The notes under the pieces were generated by a model. That model ran no database searches. It was not told the origin of the DNA and saw only the letters and a program-made list of their open reading frames with translations. This document shows, in pieces, positions 26,795-34,906 of a stretch of 64,000 bases of DNA. Location: positions 153,068 through 217,067 of the forward strand of contig DVFJ01000036.1 in the NCBI GenBank assembly GCA_018713325.1, in the 5' to 3' direction. Origin of the DNA: Candidatus Onthenecus intestinigallinarum (lineage in GTDB: Bacteria > Bacillota > Clostridia > Christensenellales > Aristaeellaceae). Within the stretch, counting starts at the first letter, position 1. Each line of letters starts with the position of its first letter. The position numbers were made by a program, and so were the translations under genes.

Positions 26795-27541
26795 TTATGC
26801 CTCTCCGAGTATTTTCTCCAGGAAATAGTGCAGCTGTTTGCGCCACCAGATCCAGTCGTGCGCGACGTCGCTGCCCCACACATCCACCCATGCGCGGATG
26901 CCCTTTTCCTCAAAGACCGCCTGCATGGCGCGCGTGCTCTCGAGCATGTCCTTTTCCCAGGCGCCCTGGCCGACGCACAGGATGATATTGGAGCGGTTGA
27001 ACAGCTTCATGTAGGGGTGATCTGGCGCCATGTTCTTCAGGCACTGATAGGGCGAGTTGTAGTAGACCATCTCATCCATATAGTCGCCAAAGAAGAGGCG
27101 CGCGTCGTACGTGCCGCTCAGGGAGATCAGCCCGTCGAACAGGTCCGGCCGCCGGAAGAACAGGTTGGCCGCATGCGTCGCGCCCATGGAGCAGCCGATG
27201 GTAAAGGGCATCTGCCCTTCCCCGCACATGCGCATCATCCGGGGATAGAACTCCTCCGTCAGGTAGCGGAACCACAGCTCGTGGCGCTCGATGCGCTTGC
27301 GCGGCGGCGTCTCCCGGTTGGACCAGGTTTCGCGGTCGATGCTGTCCACGCAAAAGAGCCGTAGTTTCCCGGCCTCCAGCCATGGACGGCAGGGCTCGAT
27401 CATGTCGAAGCTCTCAAAGTCAAAGTATCGGCCGTTCTGCGAGGGGAACACCACGCAAGGCTTTCCGTGCGTGCCATAGACGTTGACTTCCATATCCCGC
27501 ATAAGGCTAGGGCTGTACATTCGATGATATGCTGCCTGCAT
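26795..27541 (-). CDS. Esterase-like alpha/beta hydrolase
   Basis: 248 residues resembling the esterase D/tributyrin esterase-like family of Firmicutes. Nucleophile elbow is G-C-S-M-G-A; the region before it (Q-N-G-R-Y-F-D-F, V-D-S-I-D-R-E-T-W) and a C-terminal His in A-H-D-W-I-W-W complete the likely triad. No signal peptide. The ATG at 27541 is chosen because GAGGAGG lies 8 bases ahead; the upstream in-frame start at 27574 has none. Substrate unknown. Confidence 0.83.
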   Translation of the reverse strand: MQAAYHRMYSPSLMRDMEVNVYGTHGKPCVVFPSQNGRYFDFESFDMIEPCRPWLEAGKLRLFCVDSIDRETWSNRETPPRKRIERHELWFRYLTEEFYPRMMRMCGEGQMPFTIGCSMGATHAANLFFRRPDLFDGLISLSGTYDARLFFGDYMDEMVYYNSPYQCLKNMAPDHPYMKLFNRSNIILCVGQGAWEKDMLESTRAMQAVFEEKGIRAWVDVWGSDVAHDWIWWRKQLHYFLEKILGEA

Positions 27542-27679
27542 CCCACATGCCTCCTCTAGCGTGTATATGATCACCCAATTCTATGTGCCGGGTATATATA
27601 TTATTCTTCATTTCCCGCATTTTTCCTCCCGGCCCGGATCAGTTCTCGCGCGCCAATCCCCAAATTGTACGTTCCGCGC

Positions 27680-27708
27680 TTGCATGGCACCATATCTCGT
27701 GGTATAAT
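27680..27708 (+). promoter_or_regulatory. Promoter of the small NRDD-like gene
   Basis: TTGCAT (27680-27685), 17 bases, TATAAT (27703-27708). Confidence 0.65.
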
Positions 27709-27752
27709 ACAAGCCCGGAAGAAGATATTGTGTTGAACGGAGGATTATGCCC

Positions 27753-28025
27753 ATGGCCTGCAACGTACAGATCACCGGCGGCACGCTGCCCGAACAGGAA
27801 GTCAACGCCTATCTCGCCCGCGCGGTCGAGCTCTATGGCCGCGAGCCGGACGAACTCGACCTCAGGGTGGACGGCGACTTTGTGGACATCGCCTATCACT
27901 ATGCCCGGCAGCCCTTTGAGCGCATCCGCCGCATCACGGGGTATCTGGTCGGCACCCTCGAGCGCTTCAACAACGCCAAGCGCGCCGAGGAGCACGACCG
28001 CGTCAAGCACTCGATCTCCATGTAA
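27753..28025 (+). CDS. Small protein resembling the C-terminal tail of anaerobic ribonucleotide reductase
   Basis: 90 residues from the ATG at 27753 (GGAGG 9 bases upstream; the ATG at 27747 is too close to it). The C-terminal third, R-I-R-R-I-T-G-Y-L-V-G-T-L-E-R-F-N-N-A-K-R then E-H-D-R-V-K-H, resembles the end of class III reductase NrdD, where R-V-T-G-Y and a K-R-A-E-x-x-D-R element follow the zinc site; here the zinc cysteines are missing. Such short NrdD-tail proteins occur elsewhere in Clostridia by my recollection. Own promoter and terminator, no nrd neighbours. Role unknown. Confidence 0.7.
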   Translation: MACNVQITGGTLPEQEVNAYLARAVELYGREPDELDLRVDGDFVDIAYHYARQPFERIRRITGYLVGTLERFNNAKRAEEHDRVKHSISM

Positions 28026-28060
28026 GGCGGAACCTTTCGGCCTGCGCGCATCACCATCAT

Positions 28061-28104
28061 GCAAAAGCCGTCCGGCGGATGGATTCCACCGGACGGCTTT
28101 TTGC
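28061..28104 (+). terminator. Bidirectional terminator between convergent genes
   Basis: Stem 28061-28075 with 28089-28104, about 14 bp with one extra T, then TTTTTGCACTTTTTT on the plus strand. The A-rich left side gives a TTTT run on the minus strand, so it can serve both genes. Confidence 0.85.
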
Positions 28105-28110
28105 ACTTTT

Positions 28111-28932
28111 TTACTTCAGGCCCAGCTTCTTCAGGGTGCCGATGCTCATCTCGGCCGCCTCCAGCGGCGTGCGCCCCACCGACATGTCCTGCTCGACGAC
28201 GAACCACTGCGCGCCGCTCTCGATGCCGGCCTCCAGGACGCTCTGCACATCCTGGCAGCCATAGCCCACGGGCCGGAACTCGAACGCCTGCGTGTCCTTC
28301 TTTTCGCCCTCGTCGATCCCGATGAGCGCATAGGGCGCGGTGTCTCCCTTCACGCCCACGTAGTCCTTGAGGTGCACGACCGGGCAGCGGCCCGCGTACT
28401 TGCGGATGTAGGCGGCGGGATCTTCCCCGGCGTACTTCACCCAGCACACGTCCAGCTCGGTCTTGAGCAGATCCGCCGGCACCGCGTCGTACAGGAAGTC
28501 CAGGCCGTACTGGCCGCTGATCTGCACGAACTCAAAGTCATGGTTGTGATACAGCAGCGTCAGCCCGGCCTCCTTCATCAGGCGGGCAAAGCGATGGATG
28601 ACGGCCAGCGTCTTGCCAAAGCCTGCGGAGCCGGGACGCGTCGCCTCGTCCAGGTACGGAATGGCGATGTGCGGGCACCCGATGGCCTGGTGATAGGCGA
28701 TGACGCCGAACATGTCGGCCTCGATCTGCGCAAAGGGGACGTGGCTGGAGATCGCGCGCAGCCCGTTCTGCTCGAGCATCGCCTTGATCTCCTCGGCGCT
28801 GTGCCCGTAGAAGCCGGCAAACTCCACGCCGTCATAGCCCATCTCCTTGAGGGCCGCCAGCACTGCGTTCAGGTCCTTGGCCGCCTCATCGCGGGCGGAA
28901 TAGAGCTGATAGGCAACGGGACGCTTTTCCAT
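28111..28932 (-). CDS. Sugar phosphate isomerase/epimerase (xylose isomerase-like TIM barrel)
   Basis: 273 residues. Begins R-P-V-A-Y-Q-L-Y-S-A-R-D-E, followed by G-Y-D-G-V-E-F-A-G-F-Y-G-H. Metal-site segments are L-L-Y-H-N-H-D-F-E-F, E-L-D-V-C-W, V-V-H-L-K-D-Y and V-V-E-Q-D-M. This is the IolE/inosose-dehydratase-like branch, often tied to oxidation or epimerisation of sugars. AGGAGG lies 7 bases before the ATG. Not closely related to the TIM-barrel protein at 8927. Confidence 0.88.
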   Translation of the reverse strand: MEKRPVAYQLYSARDEAAKDLNAVLAALKEMGYDGVEFAGFYGHSAEEIKAMLEQNGLRAISSHVPFAQIEADMFGVIAYHQAIGCPHIAIPYLDEATRPGSAGFGKTLAVIHRFARLMKEAGLTLLYHNHDFEFVQISGQYGLDFLYDAVPADLLKTELDVCWVKYAGEDPAAYIRKYAGRCPVVHLKDYVGVKGDTAPYALIGIDEGEKKDTQAFEFRPVGYGCQDVQSVLEAGIESGAQWFVVEQDMSVGRTPLEAAEMSIGTLKKLGLK

Positions 28933-28969
28933 GGGGATACCTCCTGTCATGCTTTTGTCTGTTATGCTC

Positions 28970-28998
28970 ATTATAGCCGATCGGCGTCCGGATGTCAC
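28970..28998 (-). promoter_or_regulatory. Promoter of the isomerase/epimerase gene
   Basis: GTGACA (28993-28998), 17 bases, TATAAT (28970-28975), minus strand. Confidence 0.7.
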
Positions 28999-29017
28999 GC
29001 ATGTTTCCCGGCGCGCC

Positions 29018-29716
29018 TCAGGCATCGGCCCCCAGCTCTGCGAGCTTGCTGCGGATCATCTCCGGCCGCGCATAGTTGAGCGGGGAGAACTTGCCCTCCT
29101 GCGCGGTGCGCAGCTTCTTCACCGCCGCTTCGCGGTCGCCCGCCTCCTCGTCGTACAGCGCCAGGAAGTAGTTCGTGTCGATCGCGCCGGGCTTGAGCTT
29201 GAGCGCCTTTTCAAAGTACGGCCTGGCCTTTTCCTTGTCGTTCAGCAGCCGGTAGTACACCTGGCCCAGGTTGTCCAGGAAGACGGGGTCCTCGTCGTCA
29301 TAGTCGAAGGCCTCCTCGTTGTAGCGCAGCGCCTCCTCGGCATTGCCCTGCTCGATCAGCAGGAAGCCCAGCGTCCCGTAGATCGCGCCGTTTTTCTTCT
29401 TGCGGTGCAGCTCCCGCAGGACCTCGACCGCCCGATCCGTGTTGCCGCGCTTCCAGCAGACGATCGCATAGTTCGTCAGCATCTGTGTGCGCAGTTCCGG
29501 CGTGAGGCCCGGCGCCTTCTCCATGCGGCGCAGCACCTCCAGCGCCTTTTCGTATTCCTCCGAGCGCAGCAGCAGCACCGAATAGCCGTGCAGGATCTTG
29601 GGCGAGTTCAGGCCCTCCTGGTACGCCTCGTCATACAGCTTGCGCGCCTCGTCGAGCTTTCCGCGCGTGTGCGCGGCATACGCCTTGTTGCCCTTCAGGT
29701 TCGTCATGAAGCCCAT
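29018..29716 (-). CDS. Tetratricopeptide repeat protein
   Basis: 232 residues built from about five TPR-like helical pairs, with A-R-K-L-Y-D-E-A-Y-Q-E-G, Y-E-K-A-L-E-V-L-R-R-M-E, D-P-V-F-L-D-N-L-G-Q-V-Y-Y and A-R-P-Y-F-E-K-A-L-K-L-K-P. No catalytic domain or membrane segment; likely a scaffold. The start has GGGAGGG 7 bases upstream and 3 bases separate it from the mrfB stop, so it is in one transcript with mrfA and mrfB, suggesting a connection to that repair pathway that I cannot verify. Confidence 0.85.
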   Translation of the reverse strand: MGFMTNLKGNKAYAAHTRGKLDEARKLYDEAYQEGLNSPKILHGYSVLLLRSEEYEKALEVLRRMEKAPGLTPELRTQMLTNYAIVCWKRGNTDRAVEVLRELHRKKKNGAIYGTLGFLLIEQGNAEEALRYNEEAFDYDDEDPVFLDNLGQVYYRLLNDKEKARPYFEKALKLKPGAIDTNYFLALYDEEAGDREAAVKKLRTAQEGKFSPLNYARPEMIRSKLAELGADA

Positions 29717-29719
29717 CGT

Positions 29720-30871
29720 TCAGCCCTCCCGATCGTTTGGTTTCGTCATCTTGCCATGGAGCCGCCTTCGCCTGTGCTCCAGCGCTTCCATCGCCTGCGG
29801 ATCCCGCTCCTTCCACGGCGGAAGGGACGCGAGGTACTCCATGGCCGAGAGCGTGTAGCGCATCGCGCGCGCCGGATCGCGCAGGCGATGCTCGCAGATC
29901 TTGGCCATCTCCACATAGGGGAATACGCCGCCCTCGCCGCGCGCAATCATCTCCAGACACTCCCGCTGCACGCGCGCAAAGTCCCCCGCGCGCCGGTAGC
30001 TGGTGGCCAGGCAGACCCGCGCCCGCTCGGACAGCGCGCCTGTGCTCGCCACGTGATAGCACCGGCGCGCCTCTTCGACATAGCCGAAGCGCTCGAGCGC
30101 GCGACCGGCGCTGAATACGTCCTCGCAAAACGTCTGCTGCTCCGGCGCGTCCATCACCTGGCACAGGCGCGTGAGCAGCACGGCCAGCGAGCGAATGTCG
30201 AGCATGTTGTGGCGCAGCACGTCCTCGAGCAGCGAAAAGTCGTGCGTCTTGAGGTAGGAAAAATAGCGCTCCGGCACCAGCGCGCCGGGCAGGTCGTCCT
30301 CGCGCCCCTCGCCCAGCACCGCCTCCTCCAGCATGGAGAGCGGGCAGCGGCCCAGGCGCAGCTTCCAGATGCGCCGCGCCGGATGCAGCAGGTCCAGGTG
30401 CGGCAGCTCACGGTAGCGCGCGCGCATCCGGTGCATCGTCATGCGCGAGAGCAGCAGCGGCAGGTCAAAGCTCTTGCCGTTGAAGGTCACATAGGCGTCA
30501 AAGCGCGGCAGGAGCGAAGCGAAGCGCTCCAGCAGCAGCGGCTCCTCGGGATAATCCCGCATGAGCAGCTGGCGGATGATCAGCTCGTCGCCCTCGATGA
30601 AGCCGAGCCCCAACAGAAACGCCACCGTACCTGCGCCGCCGGACAGCCCCGTCGTCTCCGTGTCCAGGAAGAGGAGCCGCCGTATATCCCAACCATCCGC
30701 AGAAAACGTCGGATCCACCCGGCGCACCTGCGCGATGGTCGTGCGCTCTATGCCGCCGATCTCGCGCAGCGGCACGCGCGTCTCTCTCACAAAGCAGTCG
30801 TCCTGCGCGCGCGCCGCCGGCCTGGCGGGCGCCGAGGAGATCGCATTCAGCCGTTCTCGAAGCCCTCTCAT
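29720..30871 (-). CDS. mrfB: RNase H-like exonuclease MrfB (YprB)
   Basis: 383 residues. N-terminal RNase H-like (DEDDh-type) domain: L-F-L-D-T-E-T-T-G-L-S-G-G holds the first D and E, F-N-G-K-S-F-D-L-P-L-L the middle D, and H-N-M-L-D-I-R-S-L the last acid. A TPR-like helical C-terminus follows from about 255. In Bacillus, MrfA helicase and MrfB exonuclease repair mitomycin C lesions independently of UvrA. ATGA overlap with mrfA and the start at 30871 indicate coupled synthesis; a longer frame to 30976 is unsupported. Confidence 0.88.
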   Translation of the reverse strand: MRGLRERLNAISSAPARPAARAQDDCFVRETRVPLREIGGIERTTIAQVRRVDPTFSADGWDIRRLLFLDTETTGLSGGAGTVAFLLGLGFIEGDELIIRQLLMRDYPEEPLLLERFASLLPRFDAYVTFNGKSFDLPLLLSRMTMHRMRARYRELPHLDLLHPARRIWKLRLGRCPLSMLEEAVLGEGREDDLPGALVPERYFSYLKTHDFSLLEDVLRHNMLDIRSLAVLLTRLCQVMDAPEQQTFCEDVFSAGRALERFGYVEEARRCYHVASTGALSERARVCLATSYRRAGDFARVQRECLEMIARGEGGVFPYVEMAKICEHRLRDPARAMRYTLSAMEYLASLPPWKERDPQAMEALEHRRRRLHGKMTKPNDREG

Positions 30872-33135
30872 GCGCTCAGGATCCTTTCCAGCAGCAGCAG
30901 CGCCGTGCGCTTGCCCTGCGCGCCGACCTCCGCCACCGGCCCCACGCAGGACGGGCACCCCGCCTCGCACGGGCATGCGGCGATCATCTCCCGCGCGTGC
31001 TCAAAGAGCAGCAGGTTCATGCCGTAGACCTTCTCGCTCAGGCCGACGCCGCCCGCGCAGTTGTCGTAGAGCGTGATCGTCGGCCGCTTGGTGAACGGGT
31101 CGCGCACCCGGTAGAGCACCGCGATGTCGCGCGGGGAGCACATCAGGTACAGCGGCGCCAGCTGGCGAATGGCGTTGGAGATGCCCAGCATGCCGCCCTG
31201 CAGCGCATCCTGCTCAATGCCCTCCATCACCGCATCCGGCAGCGCCCACCAGCAGGCCGTGGTCTGCATCTCCAGCTCCGGCAGGTCGACCGGCCCAAAC
31301 CCCAGCGTCTCCTGCGTGTCGAGCTTGAACTTCTTGAACATCGTCACCAGCCAGGTGACGAGCACTTCGCCGCAGGCCCTGGCGATTCCGGCGCCCTCTT
31401 CCTCGCGGAACACGTCGAGCACGCGCAGGCTCGTGTTCAGGTCGGCGTCCGTGTAGTAGTCTACGTCGACGCTGCGGACGTAGGCCTTCTTCTCCGGGAA
31501 GTCCAGCTTTTCCACCTGGTACTGCTGTCCCTCGTGCATGTAGATGGCGTGCTCGTGCAAAAGCATCGGCACGGTATAGCGGTCCATCTCCCCGATGACG
31601 CGCCGGTGCTCCGGGCGCGTGATGTCAATGATGAGGAAGTTCTCCTCGCCGATGGAGCGCAGCGAGACGTCCGCCGCGGGGAATTCCTCGGCCATCCAGT
31701 GATAGCGGCTCCCCACATGGCGCAGAATCTGCTGATCGCACAGGTATTCGAGGATCTCGCCCGTGTCCACGCCCGGCGCGTATCGCTCCCCTTCCTCAAA
31801 GGGCAGCTCATAGGCCGCGCACTTGACGTGGCTGAGCAGGATGTACAGGTTGTCGGCATTGACCAGCGCGCTCTCCGGCGACTGGCCGAAGAAGTACTCC
31901 GGGTGCTGCACGATGTACTGGTCCAGCGCCGCCGAGGAGGCCACCAGAACCGTCGCGGCGGCCGTGCGCCGCCTGCCGGCTCGGCCCGCCTCCTGCCAAG
32001 TGCTGGCCACGGTGCCGGGATAGCCACACATGACGCAGGCGTCCAGCTGACCGATGTCAATGCCCAGCTCCAGCGCATTGGTCGACACCACCGCGCGGAT
32101 GCTGCCGCGGCGCAGCCCCTGCTCGATCTCGCGCCGCTGCGTGGGCAGATAGCCGCCGCGATAGCCGCGCACGCGCCCCGCATTGCCCAGCGGGTCCTTC
32201 ACGCGCTCCTTGAGATGGCGCGTGAGCACCTCCACGGTCAGGCGGGATTTGCCAAAGACGATGGTCGGAATGTCGTTGTCCACCAGCATGGTCGCGATGC
32301 GCTGCGTCTCCTGCAAAACGGAGCGGCGGATGCCCAGCTGCTTGTTGACGACCGGCGGGTTATAGAAGATCAGGTGTTTCTCTCCGCTGGCCGCGCCGGA
32401 CTGATCGATCAGGGAGAACGTCTCGCCCGTCAGCAGTCGCGCCAGCTCCGCGGGGTTTTGAATGGTCGCCGAGCAGCAGATAAACTGCGGATGCGAGCCG
32501 TAAAAGGCGCACACGCGCTTGAGCCGGCGGATGACGTTGGCCAGGTTGGAGCCGAACACGCCGCGGTATGCGTGGATCTCGTCGATCACCACATAGCGCA
32601 GGTTTTCAAAGAGCTTCACCCACTTGGTGTGGTGGGGCAGGATGCCCGAGTGCAGCATATCCGGGTTGGTGACGACCACATGCCCGGCCTGACGCACGGC
32701 GCGGCGCGCCGCGGCCGGCGTGTCGCCGTCGTAGGTGTAGGTCTTGATGTCCACATCCAGCGCGGTGATGAGCTCGTACAGCTCCGCGACCTGATCGGCG
32801 GACAGCGCCTTGGTGGGGAACAGATACAGCGCGCGCGCATCCGGATTTTGCAGGATGGCGTTCAGGACGGGCAGGTTATAGCACAGCGTCTTGCCCGAGG
32901 CCGTGGGCGTGACGACGCAGACGTTGCGCCCGGCGGCCGCCTCGGCCAGCGCCTGCGCCTGATGGGTATAGAGCCGCTCGATGCCGCGCGCATGCAGGAC
33001 GGGCGGAATGCGCGCGTCCAGCCCCTCCGGAAAGGGCGCATACTGCGCCGGCCGCGCCGGGATCGTCTCCCAGTGCGTGACGTTTTCCATGAAGTCCGAA
33101 TGGCGCAGCCTGTCCAGCAGCTGTGTCAGGTTCAA
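30868..33135 (-). CDS. mrfA: DEAD/DEAH-box helicase MrfA (YprA) with DUF1998
   Basis: 755 residues. Walker A region P-T-A-S-G-K-T (about 82), Walker B V-I-D-E-I-H, S-A-T motif III, then the helicase C domain with the R-A-G-R-A/G-R segment. The C-terminal third is the DUF1998 MZB-like zinc domain, with four cysteines in C-P-C-E-A-G-C-P-S-C. Start is TTG at 33135 behind GGGGGG. Partner of MrfB; likely unwinds damaged DNA, by homology to Bacillus mitomycin repair factor A. Confidence 0.9.
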   Translation of the reverse strand: MNLTQLLDRLRHSDFMENVTHWETIPARPAQYAPFPEGLDARIPPVLHARGIERLYTHQAQALAEAAAGRNVCVVTPTASGKTLCYNLPVLNAILQNPDARALYLFPTKALSADQVAELYELITALDVDIKTYTYDGDTPAAARRAVRQAGHVVVTNPDMLHSGILPHHTKWVKLFENLRYVVIDEIHAYRGVFGSNLANVIRRLKRVCAFYGSHPQFICCSATIQNPAELARLLTGETFSLIDQSGAASGEKHLIFYNPPVVNKQLGIRRSVLQETQRIATMLVDNDIPTIVFGKSRLTVEVLTRHLKERVKDPLGNAGRVRGYRGGYLPTQRREIEQGLRRGSIRAVVSTNALELGIDIGQLDACVMCGYPGTVASTWQEAGRAGRRRTAAATVLVASSAALDQYIVQHPEYFFGQSPESALVNADNLYILLSHVKCAAYELPFEEGERYAPGVDTGEILEYLCDQQILRHVGSRYHWMAEEFPAADVSLRSIGEENFLIIDITRPEHRRVIGEMDRYTVPMLLHEHAIYMHEGQQYQVEKLDFPEKKAYVRSVDVDYYTDADLNTSLRVLDVFREEEGAGIARACGEVLVTWLVTMFKKFKLDTQETLGFGPVDLPELEMQTTACWWALPDAVMEGIEQDALQGGMLGISNAIRQLAPLYLMCSPRDIAVLYRVRDPFTKRPTITLYDNCAGGVGLSEKVYGMNLLLFEHAREMIAACPCEAGCPSCVGPVAEVGAQGKRTALLLLERILSA

Positions 33136-33169
33136 GCCAACGCCCCCCTTTCATCCATACGTCCTCTCC

Positions 33170-33198
33170 ATTATAATCCGTGGCGCGCCGGTTGTCTA
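33170..33198 (-). promoter_or_regulatory. Promoter of the mrfA-mrfB-TPR operon
   Basis: TAGACA (33193-33198), 17 bases, TATAAT (33170-33175), minus strand. The -10 overlaps the stop codon of the upstream ligase-like gene. No SOS box was seen. Confidence 0.7.
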
Positions 33199-34703
33199 CG
33201 CGCAATGTCGGCGGTCAGTCCCAGGCCCATGGCCAGCAGCACGAAGAAGATCGTTGTCGTGATCGGCTGATTCACGCTCACAGATGCCTGCGCGGCATAG
33301 CCGACGGCAGCCGCAAACAGCGCGCGTACGGCCGGGTTCTCCCGGCCCGCAAGCGCCAGGCGGCGCAGCGCCGTCAGCAGAAACGCCAGATAGGCGGCCA
33401 GCCCCGCCGCACCCGTGGTCAGCAGGTACTGCAGGTATTCGTTGTGACAGTTCTCAAACACGCCGCCCGACAGCGCCATGGCCTCTTTCGTCATCAGCGG
33501 TTCCAGGATGGTGCGCGCCATGTCCGGGCCGCACCCGAACAGCTTTTGCAGTGGTGAAAACGACGCGTAGGACTGCACCGCGCGGATCCATGCAAAGCCG
33601 CGGCCCGTTCCCCACTTGTCATTCAAGCGCAGATAGTTCTCCCATGCACCCAGCTTGGCGCTCGTATCAAATACCGTAAACCAGACGACGGCCGCCGCCG
33701 CAAGCGCAATCCCCGCGCCGCACAGCGCATACAGCGCGCGCCGCACGTGCGCAAGCGCCCGCGCGTCCGCCTGCCGCGCGTCAAGCCACAGCGCGAGCAG
33801 GCCGAGCGCGGCAAACCCCGCCCACAGCAGCGCAAGTCCAACGCCCAGATCCGCCACCTTTGCGCACAGCCCCTGCATCGCCATGTGCTCAAAGGGCAGC
33901 ACGTCGATCCACCATGCACCCAGGAAGAAGGAACCCGCGCAGAAACATGCGCGACCCAGATGCTTCCAGGAGGCCAGCGCGCGCCGCAGGAGGGCGACCG
34001 AGGCCCCGGCGATGGCGATGTACACGCTGTCGCTGCGCGAGACGGCCGCTGTCGCGCAGCACAGCAGCACGAGCGCCTGACACGGGATGCGCAGGCGCAG
34101 GCTTTTGCCGTCGATCGCCCCGCAGGCCGCCACGGCCAGCAGCATGCCGACGTATGCGCCGAAGAAGTTGATGTGCCCAATGGTCGACATGAAGATAAAG
34201 CGCTGCGTGCCGCCCAGCCCGTCATAAAAGCGCAACGGATCGACGCCGTAGAACTGCAGCACGCCCAACAGGCAGACCGCCGTGCCCGCAAGCAGCATCA
34301 GCCCCATACACGCGCGGTATCCGCCGCCCCGGCGCGCCAGGCAAAGCGTCATCGTCCCGACGGCCAGCAGGTACAGCAGGCCGCTGTGCCGTCCCCGATC
34401 GCCCGTCAACGCGTCCATCGGATCCGCGCACAGCGCGCACGAGATGGCCGCGCACAGCACAAACGCCGCCATGCACCCATCCGTCACGCCGAGCGCCGGA
34501 TGCACGCCACGCCGCCTGCACAGCCGCCACAGGAACGCAGCGCCCGTCGCCACGGCCAGCGCGAGCGTCAGCCACAGAAAGAGGCGGTACTTGCACGTGT
34601 TGATGTCATAATAGTAGTTCTGATAGTAGAGCGGAAACAGGGTGAGCATCACGCCCGCGTACAGCGCCGCGGGGCGGACAGCCCTTCCGATTCTTTTCTG
34701 CAT
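33171..34703 (-). CDS. O-antigen ligase/polymerase-like membrane protein
   Basis: 510 residues with about 11-12 membrane segments and a large extracytoplasmic loop (about 350-420; G-R-G-F-A-W-I-R-A-V-Q, then H-N-E-Y-L-Q-Y-L). That loop pattern, with a conserved His-Asn-Glu, is the Wzy_C/O-antigen ligase family. It could polymerise or attach surface glycan repeats; possibly partner to the sugar transferase at 18659. The ribosome site is weak (GGGCGGCG). Confidence 0.82.
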   Translation of the reverse strand: MQKRIGRAVRPAALYAGVMLTLFPLYYQNYYYDINTCKYRLFLWLTLALAVATGAAFLWRLCRRRGVHPALGVTDGCMAAFVLCAAISCALCADPMDALTGDRGRHSGLLYLLAVGTMTLCLARRGGGYRACMGLMLLAGTAVCLLGVLQFYGVDPLRFYDGLGGTQRFIFMSTIGHINFFGAYVGMLLAVAACGAIDGKSLRLRIPCQALVLLCCATAAVSRSDSVYIAIAGASVALLRRALASWKHLGRACFCAGSFFLGAWWIDVLPFEHMAMQGLCAKVADLGVGLALLWAGFAALGLLALWLDARQADARALAHVRRALYALCGAGIALAAAAVVWFTVFDTSAKLGAWENYLRLNDKWGTGRGFAWIRAVQSYASFSPLQKLFGCGPDMARTILEPLMTKEAMALSGGVFENCHNEYLQYLLTTGAAGLAAYLAFLLTALRRLALAGRENPAVRALFAAAVGYAAQASVSVNQPITTTIFFVLLAMGLGLTADIARRQPARHGL

Positions 34704-34735
34704 CCGACGCCGCCCTTTCGCACGTATTCCGTATC

Positions 34736-34763
34736 ATTGTACCATATCGCGCACGTTTTTCAA
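34736..34763 (-). promoter_or_regulatory. Promoter of the O-antigen ligase-like gene
   Basis: TTGAAA (34758-34763), 16 bases, TACAAT (34736-34741), minus strand. Confidence 0.6.
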
Positions 34764-34862
34764 GTCGTCTCCCGGCAGATTCGCGCTACGATTTCCTCCG
34801 CGCTCTCTTCGGGCCCGATGCGCGATTCCGGAATGGAGCCGATGTTGCCCGTTCAAAATACA

Positions 34863-34898
34863 AAACAGGGCCGTATCCTTTGTGATACGGCCCTGTTT
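34863..34898 (-). terminator. Terminator of the ctsR-clpC operon
   Basis: Perfect 15-bp stem (34863-34877 with 34884-34898), 6-base loop, followed by TTGTATTTTG on the minus strand; 9 bases after the clpC stop. Confidence 0.92.
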
Positions 34899-34906
34899 GC
34901 CTCTCC

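Noticed and set aside
30997..33270. 757-codon plus-strand frame opposite mrfA
   Set aside because: Shadow of the helicase, no domain or start signal.
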